A stretch of DNA of 32,141 nucleotides from Candidatus Nomurabacteria bacterium (GTDB lineage: Bacteria; Patescibacteriota; Minisyncoccia; Phycocordibacterales; PALSA-1337): positions 1-32,141 of the forward strand of contig CALQZK010000002.1 in NCBI GenBank assembly GCA_943349555.1, written 5' to 3'. The notes below the pieces were generated by a model. That model did not search any database and was not told the DNA's origin. It saw only the letters and a program-made list of their open reading frames with translations. Every line of letters starts with the position of its first letter. Positions within the stretch are counted from its first letter, which is position 1. The translations under genes and the position numbers were made by a program. Below are positions 1 through 6,331 of this stretch, one piece after another.

Positions 1-291
1 GAAGCAAATAAAAGAATTTTTGTTAAAGGGATGGAAAAGTTATATAGAAGGCTCTCGGTAAGAGAGTGTGCAAGAATTCAGACCTTTCCAGATACTTTTC
101 TTTTTAAATACAAAGATATTGCTGATGGGTACAAGATGATTGGAAATGCAGTACCAGTCGAATTTGCTTATAATATTGCTCAAAAAATATATCAGGATCT
201 GTCCGTGGTACCTGGATTGATAGGAATTTATCGCAACAAACTTCCAAAGATGCCTCTAAAAAAGACATTAGAATATGCCGAAGGAAAATAA
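1..291 (+). CDS. DNA (cytosine-5) methyltransferase, C-terminal end (partial)
   Basis: The reading frame is open from the first base, so the gene begins before the window. The visible 96 residues match the end of C5-cytosine methyltransferases (Dcm type). [15 protein letters not shown] is motif IX-like, and [18 protein letters not shown] is motif X, which helps form the S-adenosylmethionine pocket. The catalytic PCQ and ENV motifs and the target-recognition domain would lie upstream and cannot be checked. The family methylates cytosine at C5, usually in a restriction-modification system or as an orphan enzyme. The gene overlaps the next one by 17 bp, which suggests co-translation. The family call is firm; its recognition site and any restriction partner are unknown. 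Confidence 0.9.
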   Translation, partial: EANKRIFVKGMEKLYRRLSVRECARIQTFPDTFLFKYKDIADGYKMIGNAVPVEFAYNIAQKIYQDLSVVPGLIGIYRNKLPKMPLKKTLEYAEGK

Positions 292-715
292 AATTAGATT
301 ATTCTTTCTTAAACTTAGAAAAAGAAAAACTTACCGCCGACGATCATCCTCTCAAAAATCTAAAGCCGAGCATACTCTTCATAAAACTTCAGCTTTAACC
401 CTCGTCACCTCCCGCCTTTCCCACTTCGCTTCAATCTACAAAACCACCCACCAAATACCACTCACCTACCACCGAGTCACGATTCGCAACCAATCTTCCC
501 GTTGGGGTTCATGTTCTAGAAAAGGGAATTTGAGTTTCAACTATCGTATAGCACTTCTGCCTCCAGAACTTGCTGATTACATCATTGTGCATGAACTATG
601 TCATCTTGGGGAATTTAATCATTCAAAAAAGTTTTGGGATCTTGTGGAGAAAACTATTCCAAACTGGCCCCAACTACGAGCAGAATTAAAGGTATATAAT
701 AAAACTCTTTTTTAG
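275..715 (+). CDS. YgjP-like (DUF45/WLM) zinc metallopeptidase
   Basis: This 146-aa protein has a Lys/Arg-rich N-terminus (about residues 1-35) followed by a YgjP/DUF45 domain. RWGSCS (76-81) is the family hallmark. HELCH (106-110) plus H116 gives an HExxH...H zinc site. Related SprT/WLM proteins are metalloproteases, and DUF45 proteins are often encoded next to restriction-modification genes. That fits the 17-bp overlap with the methyltransferase upstream. The ATG at 275 is the natural start because the frame lies inside the end of the previous gene. The basic tail may bind DNA, which is inference. The substrate is unknown. Confidence 0.85.
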   Translation: MPKENKIRLFFLKLRKRKTYRRRSSSQKSKAEHTLHKTSALTLVTSRLSHFASIYKTTHQIPLTYHRVTIRNQSSRWGSCSRKGNLSFNYRIALLPPELADYIIVHELCHLGEFNHSKKFWDLVEKTIPNWPQLRAELKVYNKTLF

Positions 716-717
716 CA

Positions 718-726
718 TGATATAAT
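718..726 (+). promoter_or_regulatory. Extended -10 promoter before the Y-family polymerase
   Basis: TGA-TATAAT (718-726) is a perfect extended -10 just after the stop of the peptidase gene. Transcription should start near 733. No convincing -35 was found. It is the only promoter-like element before the polymerase frame. Confidence 0.6.
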
Positions 727-745
727 AAAAGTGTTACGAGACTAA

Positions 746-1993
746 TCTACTACTCCATCATTTACACACAGGTTTACAAAGAAGCCAAAAACAGTACTTC
801 ACCTCGACGGTGATGCATTTTTTGTAGGTGTAGAGGTAGCCAAGAACCCTGCCTTGCGAGGCCTACCCGTGGTCACAGGACAAGACCGGGGGATAGTTAC
901 TGCGGTGTCTTACAGTGCTAAAGCCTTAGGGATTACTCGCGGGTTGCCGATATTTCGGGTGAAAAGAGATTACCCCAATGTCATTATCCTGCCAGGAGAT
1001 TATCCTTCCTACGTTCATTATTCCGGATTGATGTTTGATATTGTGCGAAGATACGCAGATGATGTAGAGGAATATAGTATCGATGAATGCTTTGCCGATA
1101 TCACCGGCTTGGACAAACCTCTGAAGATGACTTACCGAGAGATTGCAGAGAGGATAAAAAAAGAAATAAATGAAGAGCTTGACCTTTCCATTTCTGTGGG
1201 CGTAGCTCCGACAAAATCTCTGGCCAAAGTCGCTTCTAAATGGGTGAAGCCCAATGGTCTGACTGTTATTGAAAAAGAAACAGCCCACAACTTTCTGGAA
1301 AGAACTCCTATAGAAAAGATATGGGGAATTGGAAACCAGACTTCCATTTTTCTGAAAAAGAGAGGGATAAAAACTGCAGTAGATTTCGCCTGCAAGAAAA
1401 GGGAGTGGGTGGAGGAAAATCTTTCCAAGCCTTATAAAGCAATCTGGTACGAGCTCAATGCGATTCCTATCATGGAAGTTGATCCTCTGCCGAAGCTTCT
1501 TTATTCTTCTATACAGAAGACCCAGACATTCCGTCCTCCAAGCAATGATAAGATTTTTCTTCTTTCACAGCTTTCCGGGCATATAGAAGATGCTTGTGCA
1601 AAAGCTCGGCGTTATGATCTCGTGCCAAAATCAATTTCATTTTTCCTCAAGACCCAAGACTTCAGATATGTTTCCCGCTCTCTCCACCTCGCATGTGCCA
1701 CCAATGCTCCGGAAGCCATCATTCCTCTGGCTCATATAGAGTTGGAAAAGATGCATGTGAAGGATGTCCTATATCGCACGGCTGGAGTCGGTCTGCACGG
1801 CCTTGTTCCAGGAAAAGCATACCAAGGTGATCTTTTCGGAGGCACAGCGAAAGCCGGAAAGTTTGAGGAGATACACAAGAGGATGGATGTTCTGGAAAAG
1901 AAATGGGGAAGAAAGATGGTGTGGGTGGGGAGTTCGGGGAGTGATGGGAATGATAAAATGTCGGAGATGAAAGGTGATAAGTTGTTTTTGTGA
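746..1993 (+). CDS. dinB: Y-family DNA polymerase (DinB / Pol IV type), start unresolved
   Basis: This is a translesion polymerase. LHLDGDAFFVGVE carries the first catalytic Asp and steric-gate region, and YSIDECFADIT carries the second acidic pair. VGVAPTKSLAKVASKWVKP and a helix-hairpin-helix-like WGIGNQTSIFLKKRGI follow. Near the end, QGDLF resembles a beta-clamp-binding motif. The frame is open from 746, after a TAA at 743. The first ATG/GTG/TTG in frame is TTG at 854, which lies inside the conserved region and would remove the catalytic LHLDGDAFF. The coordinates given are therefore the maximal open frame (415 codons). The true start could be a non-standard codon near 776, or the 5' end could be mutated. 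The rest of the protein looks intact, and its stop codon overlaps the promoter of the next gene. Confidence 0.85.
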   Translation, partial: STTPSFTHRFTKKPKTVLHLDGDAFFVGVEVAKNPALRGLPVVTGQDRGIVTAVSYSAKALGITRGLPIFRVKRDYPNVIILPGDYPSYVHYSGLMFDIVRRYADDVEEYSIDECFADITGLDKPLKMTYREIAERIKKEINEELDLSISVGVAPTKSLAKVASKWVKPNGLTVIEKETAHNFLERTPIEKIWGIGNQTSIFLKKRGIKTAVDFACKKREWVEENLSKPYKAIWYELNAIPIMEVDPLPKLLYSSIQKTQTFRPPSNDKIFLLSQLSGHIEDACAKARRYDLVPKSISFFLKTQDFRYVSRSLHLACATNAPEAIIPLAHIELEKMHVKDVLYRTAGVGLHGLVPGKAYQGDLFGGTAKAGKFEEIHKRMDVLEKKWGRKMVWVGSSGSDGNDKMSEMKGDKLFL

Positions 1994-1999
1994 TATAAT
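1991..1999 (+). promoter_or_regulatory. Extended -10 fused to the dinB stop codon; predicted leaderless start
   Basis: The dinB stop TGA (1991-1993) is followed directly by TATAAT (1994-1999), making a TGn extended -10. Six bases (TTTCAT) then lead to the ATG at 2006. A start site about 7 nt after the hexamer falls on or beside the A of the ATG. Confidence 0.65.
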
Positions 2000-2005
2000 T
2001 TTCAT

Positions 2006-2578
2006 ATGCACTTCCTCAAAAGACACCGCTTCATCATCCTCTCCACTCTCCTGATTCTTCTCCTTGTTGGAGGGATTGAACTCTACTCTGGAAGATCTCC
2101 TCTTGGTCCCGATGGTATGTTCGGCTGGTGGGATGGGAATATCTGGGGGAGCGAGAATTCGCAGAGAGTAGCCGATGTCTATTCTTTTTCTCATATCATC
2201 CACGGTCTCATTTTCTACGGCTTCCTTTTTCTTGTAGCTAGGCGCATGCCGATCAGGTATCGTTTTCTCATTGCCATTCTCTTAGAGGGAGGCTGGGAAC
2301 TTCTAGAAAATTCTTCCATCATCATTGATCGTTATAGAGAGGCTACAATTGCCCAAGGGTATGTGGGTGATAGCGTTTTAAATTCCGTTTCTGATGTCAT
2401 TATGGCCGGAATAGGCTTCATAATCGCCTGGAAGTCACGCATTTGGGCAAGTGTTCTGCTCATTATTGTCTTTGAACTCGGCTGTCTATGGTGGGTTCGT
2501 GACAATCTGACTCTCAATGTAATCATGCTTGTTCACCCTGTGGAGTCAATAAAAGTCTGGCAATCGGAAGGACATTAA
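2006..2578 (+). CDS. UPF0314 / DUF2585 family membrane protein
   Basis: This 190-aa integral membrane protein matches UPF0314 (DUF2585) along its length. The family signatures are SENSQRVADVYSFSHIIHG, LLEGGWELLENSSIIIDRYR, GDSVLNSVSDV and RDNLTLNVIML. Hydrophobic segments lie at about residues 8-26, 65-80, 88-100, 128-142 and 148-165. The biochemical function of the family is not known to me. Conserved Glu, Asn and Arg residues next to membrane helices could form an active site, but that is speculation. It has its own -10 element immediately upstream, so it may be transcribed separately from dinB. The family is best known from proteobacteria, so lateral acquisition is possible. Confidence 0.85.
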   Translation: MHFLKRHRFIILSTLLILLLVGGIELYSGRSPLGPDGMFGWWDGNIWGSENSQRVADVYSFSHIIHGLIFYGFLFLVARRMPIRYRFLIAILLEGGWELLENSSIIIDRYREATIAQGYVGDSVLNSVSDVIMAGIGFIIAWKSRIWASVLLIIVFELGCLWWVRDNLTLNVIMLVHPVESIKVWQSEGH

Positions 2579-2582
2579 AAAA

Positions 2583-2621
2583 GGGCACTTGCGTGCCCGA
2601 TTTACTGCTGTTTATTTTTTT
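2583..2621 (+). terminator. Likely intrinsic terminator after the UPF0314 gene
   Basis: GGGCAC-TTGC-GTGCCC (2583-2598) is a GC-rich 6-bp hairpin starting 5 nt after the stop. The T-rich stretch (2611-2621) is displaced by about 12 nt, so termination may be weak. It sits between convergent genes. Confidence 0.55.
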
Positions 2622-2626
2622 AAATT

Positions 2627-3070
2627 CTAATCATCTTTTGGTTCTGCCCTTACTCTTGCGATAAGTTCAATCCGGATACGGTATCCAGGATCAATCCAAG
2701 TCTCGTTCATATCCTCGACGATTTCCTCCAGATTCCTCTCACCAACAAAGGCTGACCAGGCTTCTTTCTTCCTGATCCGAGACTTCCTGCTCCCCAGCCA
2801 ATGTCCCTCACGCCTTTTCCGCTCAATTGATTGGGCGGTGCTGGTGCCAAAGATATCCAGAAACATGTTGAATCTCTCAATCACTTTCTCGATTGGAAAG
2901 CTATCGAAAAGCACGTGCCAGGCTTCATGTCTATAGCGCGGCACTAATGATATGTTGGAGTTCTCATCAGTACCGCCCTGCTTTCTTGGTCGCTTATGGT
3001 GCCTGGTGATGTCATTCGGCTTGTTGGTGTTTCTTGTCCTTTTGAATCTCTTCCGATTGGTGCTTTTAAT
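2627..3070 (-). CDS. Small basic HNH-like protein, probable ATT start
   Basis: The C-terminal 105 residues begin at a GTG (2944), but the frame stays open upstream to 3097, and the extension looks genuine. It encodes a basic segment with ITRHHKRPRKQGGTDENSN just before SLVPRYRHEAWHVLFDSF. The arrangement HH...GG...N...H...WH resembles HNH-type endonuclease folds and a small family that I associate with CPR genomes. A strong Shine-Dalgarno AGGAGG (3080-3075) lies 4 nt before an ATT codon (3070), giving 147 aa with no standard start between. ATT initiation is known for infC but is rare. The C-terminal half (VIERFNMFLDIFG...) has no assigned role. It is divergent from rnhB. Nuclease function is inferred, not shown. 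Confidence 0.55.
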   Translation of the reverse strand: MKSTNRKRFKRTRNTNKPNDITRHHKRPRKQGGTDENSNISLVPRYRHEAWHVLFDSFPIEKVIERFNMFLDIFGTSTAQSIERKRREGHWLGSRKSRIRKKEAWSAFVGERNLEEIVEDMNETWIDPGYRIRIELIARVRAEPKDD

Positions 3071-3120
3071 ATTTCCTCCTGGTTGAGAGTTTGACCGTCA
3101 TGTGCTGTATGTGACCCAAA

Positions 3121-3131
3121 TATAGTATACT
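3121..3131. promoter_or_regulatory. Bidirectional -10 palindrome between the HNH-like gene and rnhB
   Basis: AGTATACT (3124-3131) reads the same on both strands, so TATACT occurs as a -10 toward rnhB (3126-3131) and toward the minus-strand gene (3129-3124). Predicted starts are near 3138 and 3117. rnhB has a strong Shine-Dalgarno AGGAGGT at 3151-3157. Confidence 0.5.
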
Positions 3132-3168
3132 TATTTTTTAATTTTGGGAAAGGAGGTATGATAATGCC

Positions 3169-3771
3169 ATGAAATACCTAATCGGCATTGATGAGGTTGG
3201 TCGTGGACCTATCGCTGGACCGGTGGCAGTTGGAGCTTTTGTGTTTCTCACTCCTGATTCAGATAAATTTTTTAAGGGTGTTAAGGAATCAAAGCAATTG
3301 AGCGAGGAGAGGAGAGAGGAGTGGTTCAAAGTCATCCAGCAGAAAAGTGACGAAAAATTGGTCGCTTTTTCAGTATGCTTCCAGAGTCAGAAGATCATAG
3401 ACAGCAAAGGTCTTTCTTTTGCAATCAAAAAATGCGTACAGAATTGTTTGAATAAACTCTCTATCAATCCGGCAGATTGTAGAGTTTTGCTGGATGGTGG
3501 TCTTAAAGCACCTGCACATTTTAAGAATCAAAAGACAATTATAAAAGGCGATGCGAAGGAAAAAGTTATTGCTCTGGCTTCCATATGCGCAAAAGTGCTG
3601 AGGGATAGGAAAATGAAAGAATGGGGTAGGAAATATCCGGCATACGGGTTTGAGGTACACAAGGGGTACGGGACGAAGCGGCATTATGAGGCTTTGAGGA
3701 GTAATGGTTTGATGGCTCTCCATAGGCGTAGTTTTTGTAAAAGAATTGCTATTGACAATAAACTAGTATAA
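3169..3771 (+). CDS. rnhB: Ribonuclease HII
   Basis: RNase HII cleaves the RNA strand of RNA-DNA hybrids and removes single ribonucleotides from DNA. At 200 aa it is normal in length. The N-terminal YLIGIDEVGRGPIAGPVAV carries the first catalytic pair (D8, E9). VLLDGG supplies D109, and ASICAKVLRDRKM supplies D146, completing the DEDD set. The KGYGTKRHYEAL segment near the C-terminus is also typical. The start at 3169 follows AGGAGGT (3151-3157) by 11 nt. Two nearer ATG codons (3158, 3164) are in another frame. The stop TAA (3769-3771) lies inside a TATAAT hexamer that probably serves the next gene. Confidence 0.95.
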   Translation: MKYLIGIDEVGRGPIAGPVAVGAFVFLTPDSDKFFKGVKESKQLSEERREEWFKVIQQKSDEKLVAFSVCFQSQKIIDSKGLSFAIKKCVQNCLNKLSINPADCRVLLDGGLKAPAHFKNQKTIIKGDAKEKVIALASICAKVLRDRKMKEWGRKYPAYGFEVHKGYGTKRHYEALRSNGLMALHRRSFCKRIAIDNKLV

Positions 3772-3833
3772 TGTTAATCTACTGTTAGATTGAATTTCCT
3801 CCCATCGTCTGATGATTAGGAAATCGAAACAGT
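3767..3833 (+). promoter_or_regulatory. Promoter, palindromic operator-like site and structured leader of the 127-aa gene
   Basis: TATAAT (3767-3772) overlaps the rnhB stop and predicts a start near 3779. Across that point lies a palindrome, AATCTA-CTGT-TAGATT (3776-3791), in an operator-like position. Downstream, ACTGTT (3781-3786) pairs with AACAGT (3828-3833), ATTTCCT (3794-3800) with AGGAAAT (3818-3824), and CATC (3803-3806) with GATG (3811-3814) around a GTCT loop. The first hairpin and the outer stem share bases, so they exclude each other. Confidence 0.5.
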
Positions 3834-3864
3834 GTTTGGTAAATAAAAGACAGATTAGAGTATT

Positions 3865-4248
3865 ATGAAAGAAATACCAATTATCAGCATCTCCGGTCTT
3901 GGGATCAATCAACAAGAAATAGCACAGAACAGGCAATTATTGCATACTGTGACCTACGAACAAGATGTTCCTTGGTGGGAAGATGGCCATACGACACCAA
4001 GCAAGAAATACTATATCTATGTAATAGATCCTGCCGATCTCGGCAAATCAAAGGCGGAATGGGAAGGTAAACAACGTTTCACTTTTGCAAAACATTGGAG
4101 TACAGGCTCTGGTACAAAAGCAATGTTGATGGACAATGGCACCATCGAGAAGGAGGAAATCAATCACACGATGTTTCCGCCACAGCGACAAATATGGGTC
4201 AAGGGAAATAAGTTGGGAAGTTTTATCTTCTCTGTCCCTGTGATATAA
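3865..4248 (+). CDS. Hypothetical protein, 127 aa
   Basis: I do not recognise this protein. It is soluble-looking, with no signal peptide or membrane segment, and rich in Trp and aromatic residues (PWWEDGH, AEWEGKQRFTFAKHWS, RQIWVKGN). It begins MKEIPIISISGLGINQQEI and ends FIFSVPVI, which suggests a small beta-rich fold. No catalytic motif is evident. No clear Shine-Dalgarno precedes the ATG at 3865. A leader of about 85 nt with strong secondary structure lies between its promoter and its start, so the gene is probably regulated. It stands alone between rnhB and rpmF. Coding status rests on the clean ATG-to-TAA frame and the dedicated promoter. Confidence 0.55.
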   Translation: MKEIPIISISGLGINQQEIAQNRQLLHTVTYEQDVPWWEDGHTTPSKKYYIYVIDPADLGKSKAEWEGKQRFTFAKHWSTGSGTKAMLMDNGTIEKEEINHTMFPPQRQIWVKGNKLGSFIFSVPVI

Positions 4249-4368
4249 GCATCGCTTCTCGATCGTCCTCATTCATAGTTCGTTGATTTCAAAAAAAAGC
4301 GTGGGGTTGCTTTGAAAACTCTTACAAAAACTCATTTTCGGATGGGTTTTGTTGTTTATATACACATC

Positions 4369-4397
4369 TTGCAAAAAACCGCCATATAAGCTAGTAT
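4369..4397 (+). promoter_or_regulatory. Promoter of rpmF, near-leaderless
   Basis: TTGCAA (4369-4374) and TAGTAT (4392-4397) are separated by 17 bp. The ATG of rpmF is 8 nt after the -10, so the transcript should begin within 1-2 nt of the start codon. No Shine-Dalgarno is visible. Confidence 0.6.
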
Positions 4398-4405
4398 ATA
4401 GACAT

Positions 4406-4651
4406 ATGGTAAATCGAATGAGAGCTACTCGGGCGCACCGAGACAACCGCAGATCACATCATGCTTTGGACGATGTGCGTCTTTCCAAATGCTCCAACTG
4501 TAGTGCTATGCACTTGCGACATAAACTATGCGTCGCCTGCGGATTTTATAAAGGAGTTAAGATAGTGGACATGAAGGCCTTGATAGCAAAGAAAGTCACG
4601 AAGCAGAAAGCGAAAGAGAAGAGTAGAGAGACGGCTGGGGCGAAAAGATAA
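4406..4651 (+). CDS. rpmF: 50S ribosomal protein L32
   Basis: L32 is a small zinc-binding protein of the large ribosomal subunit. The 81-aa product starts MVNRMRATRAHRDNRRSHHAL, the basic N-terminus seen in L32. Four zinc ligands follow: C29-x2-C32 in KCSNCS and C42-x2-C45 in CVACG, then FYKGVKIVDM. An upstream in-frame start at 4349 would add 19 residues unlike L32 and precede the promoter, so ATG 4406 is preferred. The Lys-rich tail (about residues 57-81) is longer than in most L32 proteins. It opens the rpmF-nusB-rnc-smc cluster. In many bacteria rpmF is followed by plsX and fab genes, which are absent here. Confidence 0.93.
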   Translation: MVNRMRATRAHRDNRRSHHALDDVRLSKCSNCSAMHLRHKLCVACGFYKGVKIVDMKALIAKKVTKQKAKEKSRETAGAKR

Positions 4652-4684
4652 GTAGGTAAAGTTTAGAAAAAGTTCTTCAAAAAA

Positions 4685-5605
4685 ATGGCAAATAGACACC
4701 TCTCAAGATCAGTAGTCCTCCAGTCACTCTTCGAGTGGGACTTTCGGGGCTGTCATGAAGATGCTGTAAAATGCGATGTCAAAACAATAATTTCCCGCAA
4801 TGCCAAGGAATTTGCTCCAGGTATGGGCGATGTTTCCTTTGTCGAGGATCTAATTGCCAATGTGCTAGCCAAGAAGCCCGATCTAGACAGGATCATAGAA
4901 AAGGCAGCTCCAGACTGGCCCATAGACAAAGTTTCTTTTGTAGATCGCAATGTCTTGCGTATGGGGCTTTACGAGCTTCTTTTTGCTGATCGAGAAGAAG
5001 TACCAGCAAAGGTTGCTATAAATGAAGCCATAGAATTGGCTAAGACCTTCGGCGGAGATAATAGTGGAAAGTTCGTTAATGGGGTACTTGGCTCGGTGTA
5101 TAAGGAATTGGGAGAGCCTGGCAAAGACGACGTCATCAAGAAAAAAAAGAAAAAGATAGAGGATATACCGTACGAAGAAATGCCCATTCAGAATCTCGGA
5201 GGCGCAGTGGTCTATGCCAAGAAAGGTGATGAAATATACATGGCCTTTGTCCATGACATCTTCGGACATTGGACTCTCTCGAAAGGTAAACTAGAGGGTA
5301 ATGAGGATGTACGAGCAGGAACAGAAAGAGAAATAAAAGAAGAGATGGGATTGGATATTAAGATAGAAACCGACCTAGGCAAGAATGAATATATTGCCAA
5401 TGATCCGGAGAAAGGAAAGTTAAGAAAGCAAGTGCATTACTTTCTTGCAAAATCAAAATTCGAGCCCCTCAAACTCGGACCAAGCAAAGGTCTAGACGAT
5501 GCCAAGTGGTTCAAACTCGCCGACATCCTTGAATTGAATTTTTATAATGACATTTTACCCATAGTTACAAAATCCATTACACTTTTAAGTCAAGAACTGA
5601 AATAG
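4685..5605 (+). CDS. nusB: NusB antitermination factor fused to a Nudix hydrolase domain
   Basis: This 306-aa protein has two domains. Residues 1-145 are NusB, an all-helical RNA-binding antitermination factor that works with NusE (S10) at boxA RNA. Its features include SRSVVLQSLFEWDF and the C-terminal VPAKVAINEAIELAKTFGGDNSGKFVNGVLG. A Lys-rich linker (152-157, KKKKKK) leads to a Nudix domain at about 165-300. The Nudix box is complete from G201 to L223 (GKLEGNE...REIKEEMGL), so nucleoside-diphosphate-X hydrolysis is plausible. The substrate is unknown; cap-like RNA ends, dinucleotide polyphosphates and oxidised nucleotides are all possible. The linker is encoded by an A8-G-A5 tract that includes an in-frame A-AAA-AAG heptamer. 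It follows rpmF by 33 bp and precedes rnc by 3 bp. Confidence 0.9.
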   Translation: MANRHLSRSVVLQSLFEWDFRGCHEDAVKCDVKTIISRNAKEFAPGMGDVSFVEDLIANVLAKKPDLDRIIEKAAPDWPIDKVSFVDRNVLRMGLYELLFADREEVPAKVAINEAIELAKTFGGDNSGKFVNGVLGSVYKELGEPGKDDVIKKKKKKIEDIPYEEMPIQNLGGAVVYAKKGDEIYMAFVHDIFGHWTLSKGKLEGNEDVRAGTEREIKEEMGLDIKIETDLGKNEYIANDPEKGKLRKQVHYFLAKSKFEPLKLGPSKGLDDAKWFKLADILELNFYNDILPIVTKSITLLSQELK

Positions 5606-5608
5606 AAT

Positions 5609-6322
5609 ATGCCAATTCCTAATTTCCAAAAATTCTCGGAGAAAATGGGTGTAAAATTTAACGACATCAATCTCCTCAAACAAGCCTGCACACACAGGTC
5701 TTTTCTCAATGAGAATAAATCACAAAAGGGTGGGGTGGCACTGGAGCATAATGAAAGATTGGAATTCCTGGGAGACGCTGTGCTCGAACTCGTCATTACC
5801 AGCTATCTATATCGCAAATATCCCGACAAACACGAAGGAGACCTGACTTCATATCGATCTGCCCTTGTGAATACCCACAGCTTGGCCAGGGTTGCGGCTG
5901 CTCTCGGGGTAAATGACTATTTATTAATGTCAAAAGGTGAATCGAGGGATACCGGCAGAGCGCGATCAATTATCATGGCGGACAGCATAGAGGCTATTAT
6001 CGGAGCAATATATATGGATCAGGGGTATGACTCCTCAGCAAATTTTATTTCCTCTAATCTTCTTGAGGTCATTGATTTGGATGAAATAGTAGACAAAAAG
6101 CTCTGGCTGGATGCCAAGAGCCGTTTCCAAGAAAAAGCGCAGGAAGAAGCTGGTCTTACACCTTCGTATAAGACCATGAAAGAGACTGGACCAGATCATA
6201 ATAAGATGTTCACCCTCGGAGTTTTTATTGGCGATGAGCAGATAGCCATCGGCACCGGTCTCTCCAAGCAGGAGGCGGAGCAAAAGGCGGCAGAGAAAGC
6301 CCTAGAAGTGAAAGGGTGGTAA
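5609..6322 (+). CDS. rnc: Ribonuclease III
   Basis: RNase III cuts double-stranded RNA in rRNA precursors and structured mRNAs. At 237 aa it has the standard layout. The catalytic domain has HNERLEFLGDAVLE (E52, D56) and a second acidic pair in MADSIEAIIGAIYMD (D125, E128). A double-stranded-RNA-binding domain covers about 165-236 (DAKSRFQEKAQEEAG to KQEAEQKAAEKALE). All acidic metal ligands are present. It starts 3 bp after the nusB fusion stop, so the two are likely co-transcribed. Its stop TAA (6320-6322) forms the first half of the TAAAAT hexamer before smc. Confidence 0.96.
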   Translation: MPIPNFQKFSEKMGVKFNDINLLKQACTHRSFLNENKSQKGGVALEHNERLEFLGDAVLELVITSYLYRKYPDKHEGDLTSYRSALVNTHSLARVAAALGVNDYLLMSKGESRDTGRARSIIMADSIEAIIGAIYMDQGYDSSANFISSNLLEVIDLDEIVDKKLWLDAKSRFQEKAQEEAGLTPSYKTMKETGPDHNKMFTLGVFIGDEQIAIGTGLSKQEAEQKAAEKALEVKGW

Positions 6323-6325
6323 AAT
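6317..6325 (+). promoter_or_regulatory. Extended -10 fused to the rnc stop codon; predicted leaderless smc start
   Basis: TGG-TAAAAT (6317-6325) overlaps the last Trp codon and stop of rnc. Six bases (ACTCCT) separate it from the smc ATG at 6332. No Shine-Dalgarno precedes the ATG. Confidence 0.5.
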
Positions 6326-6331
6326 ACTCCT

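Noticed and set aside
4294..4316. Hairpin AAAGC...GCTTT next to an A8 run, which would be an intrinsic terminator on the minus strand
   Set aside because: The stem is only 5 bp with an 8-nt loop, and no minus-strand gene leads into it.
4249..4368. Search of the gap before rpmF for a tRNA or small RNA gene
   Set aside because: No cloverleaf, CCA end or T-loop consensus was found. Only the rpmF promoter at the end of the gap was recognised.
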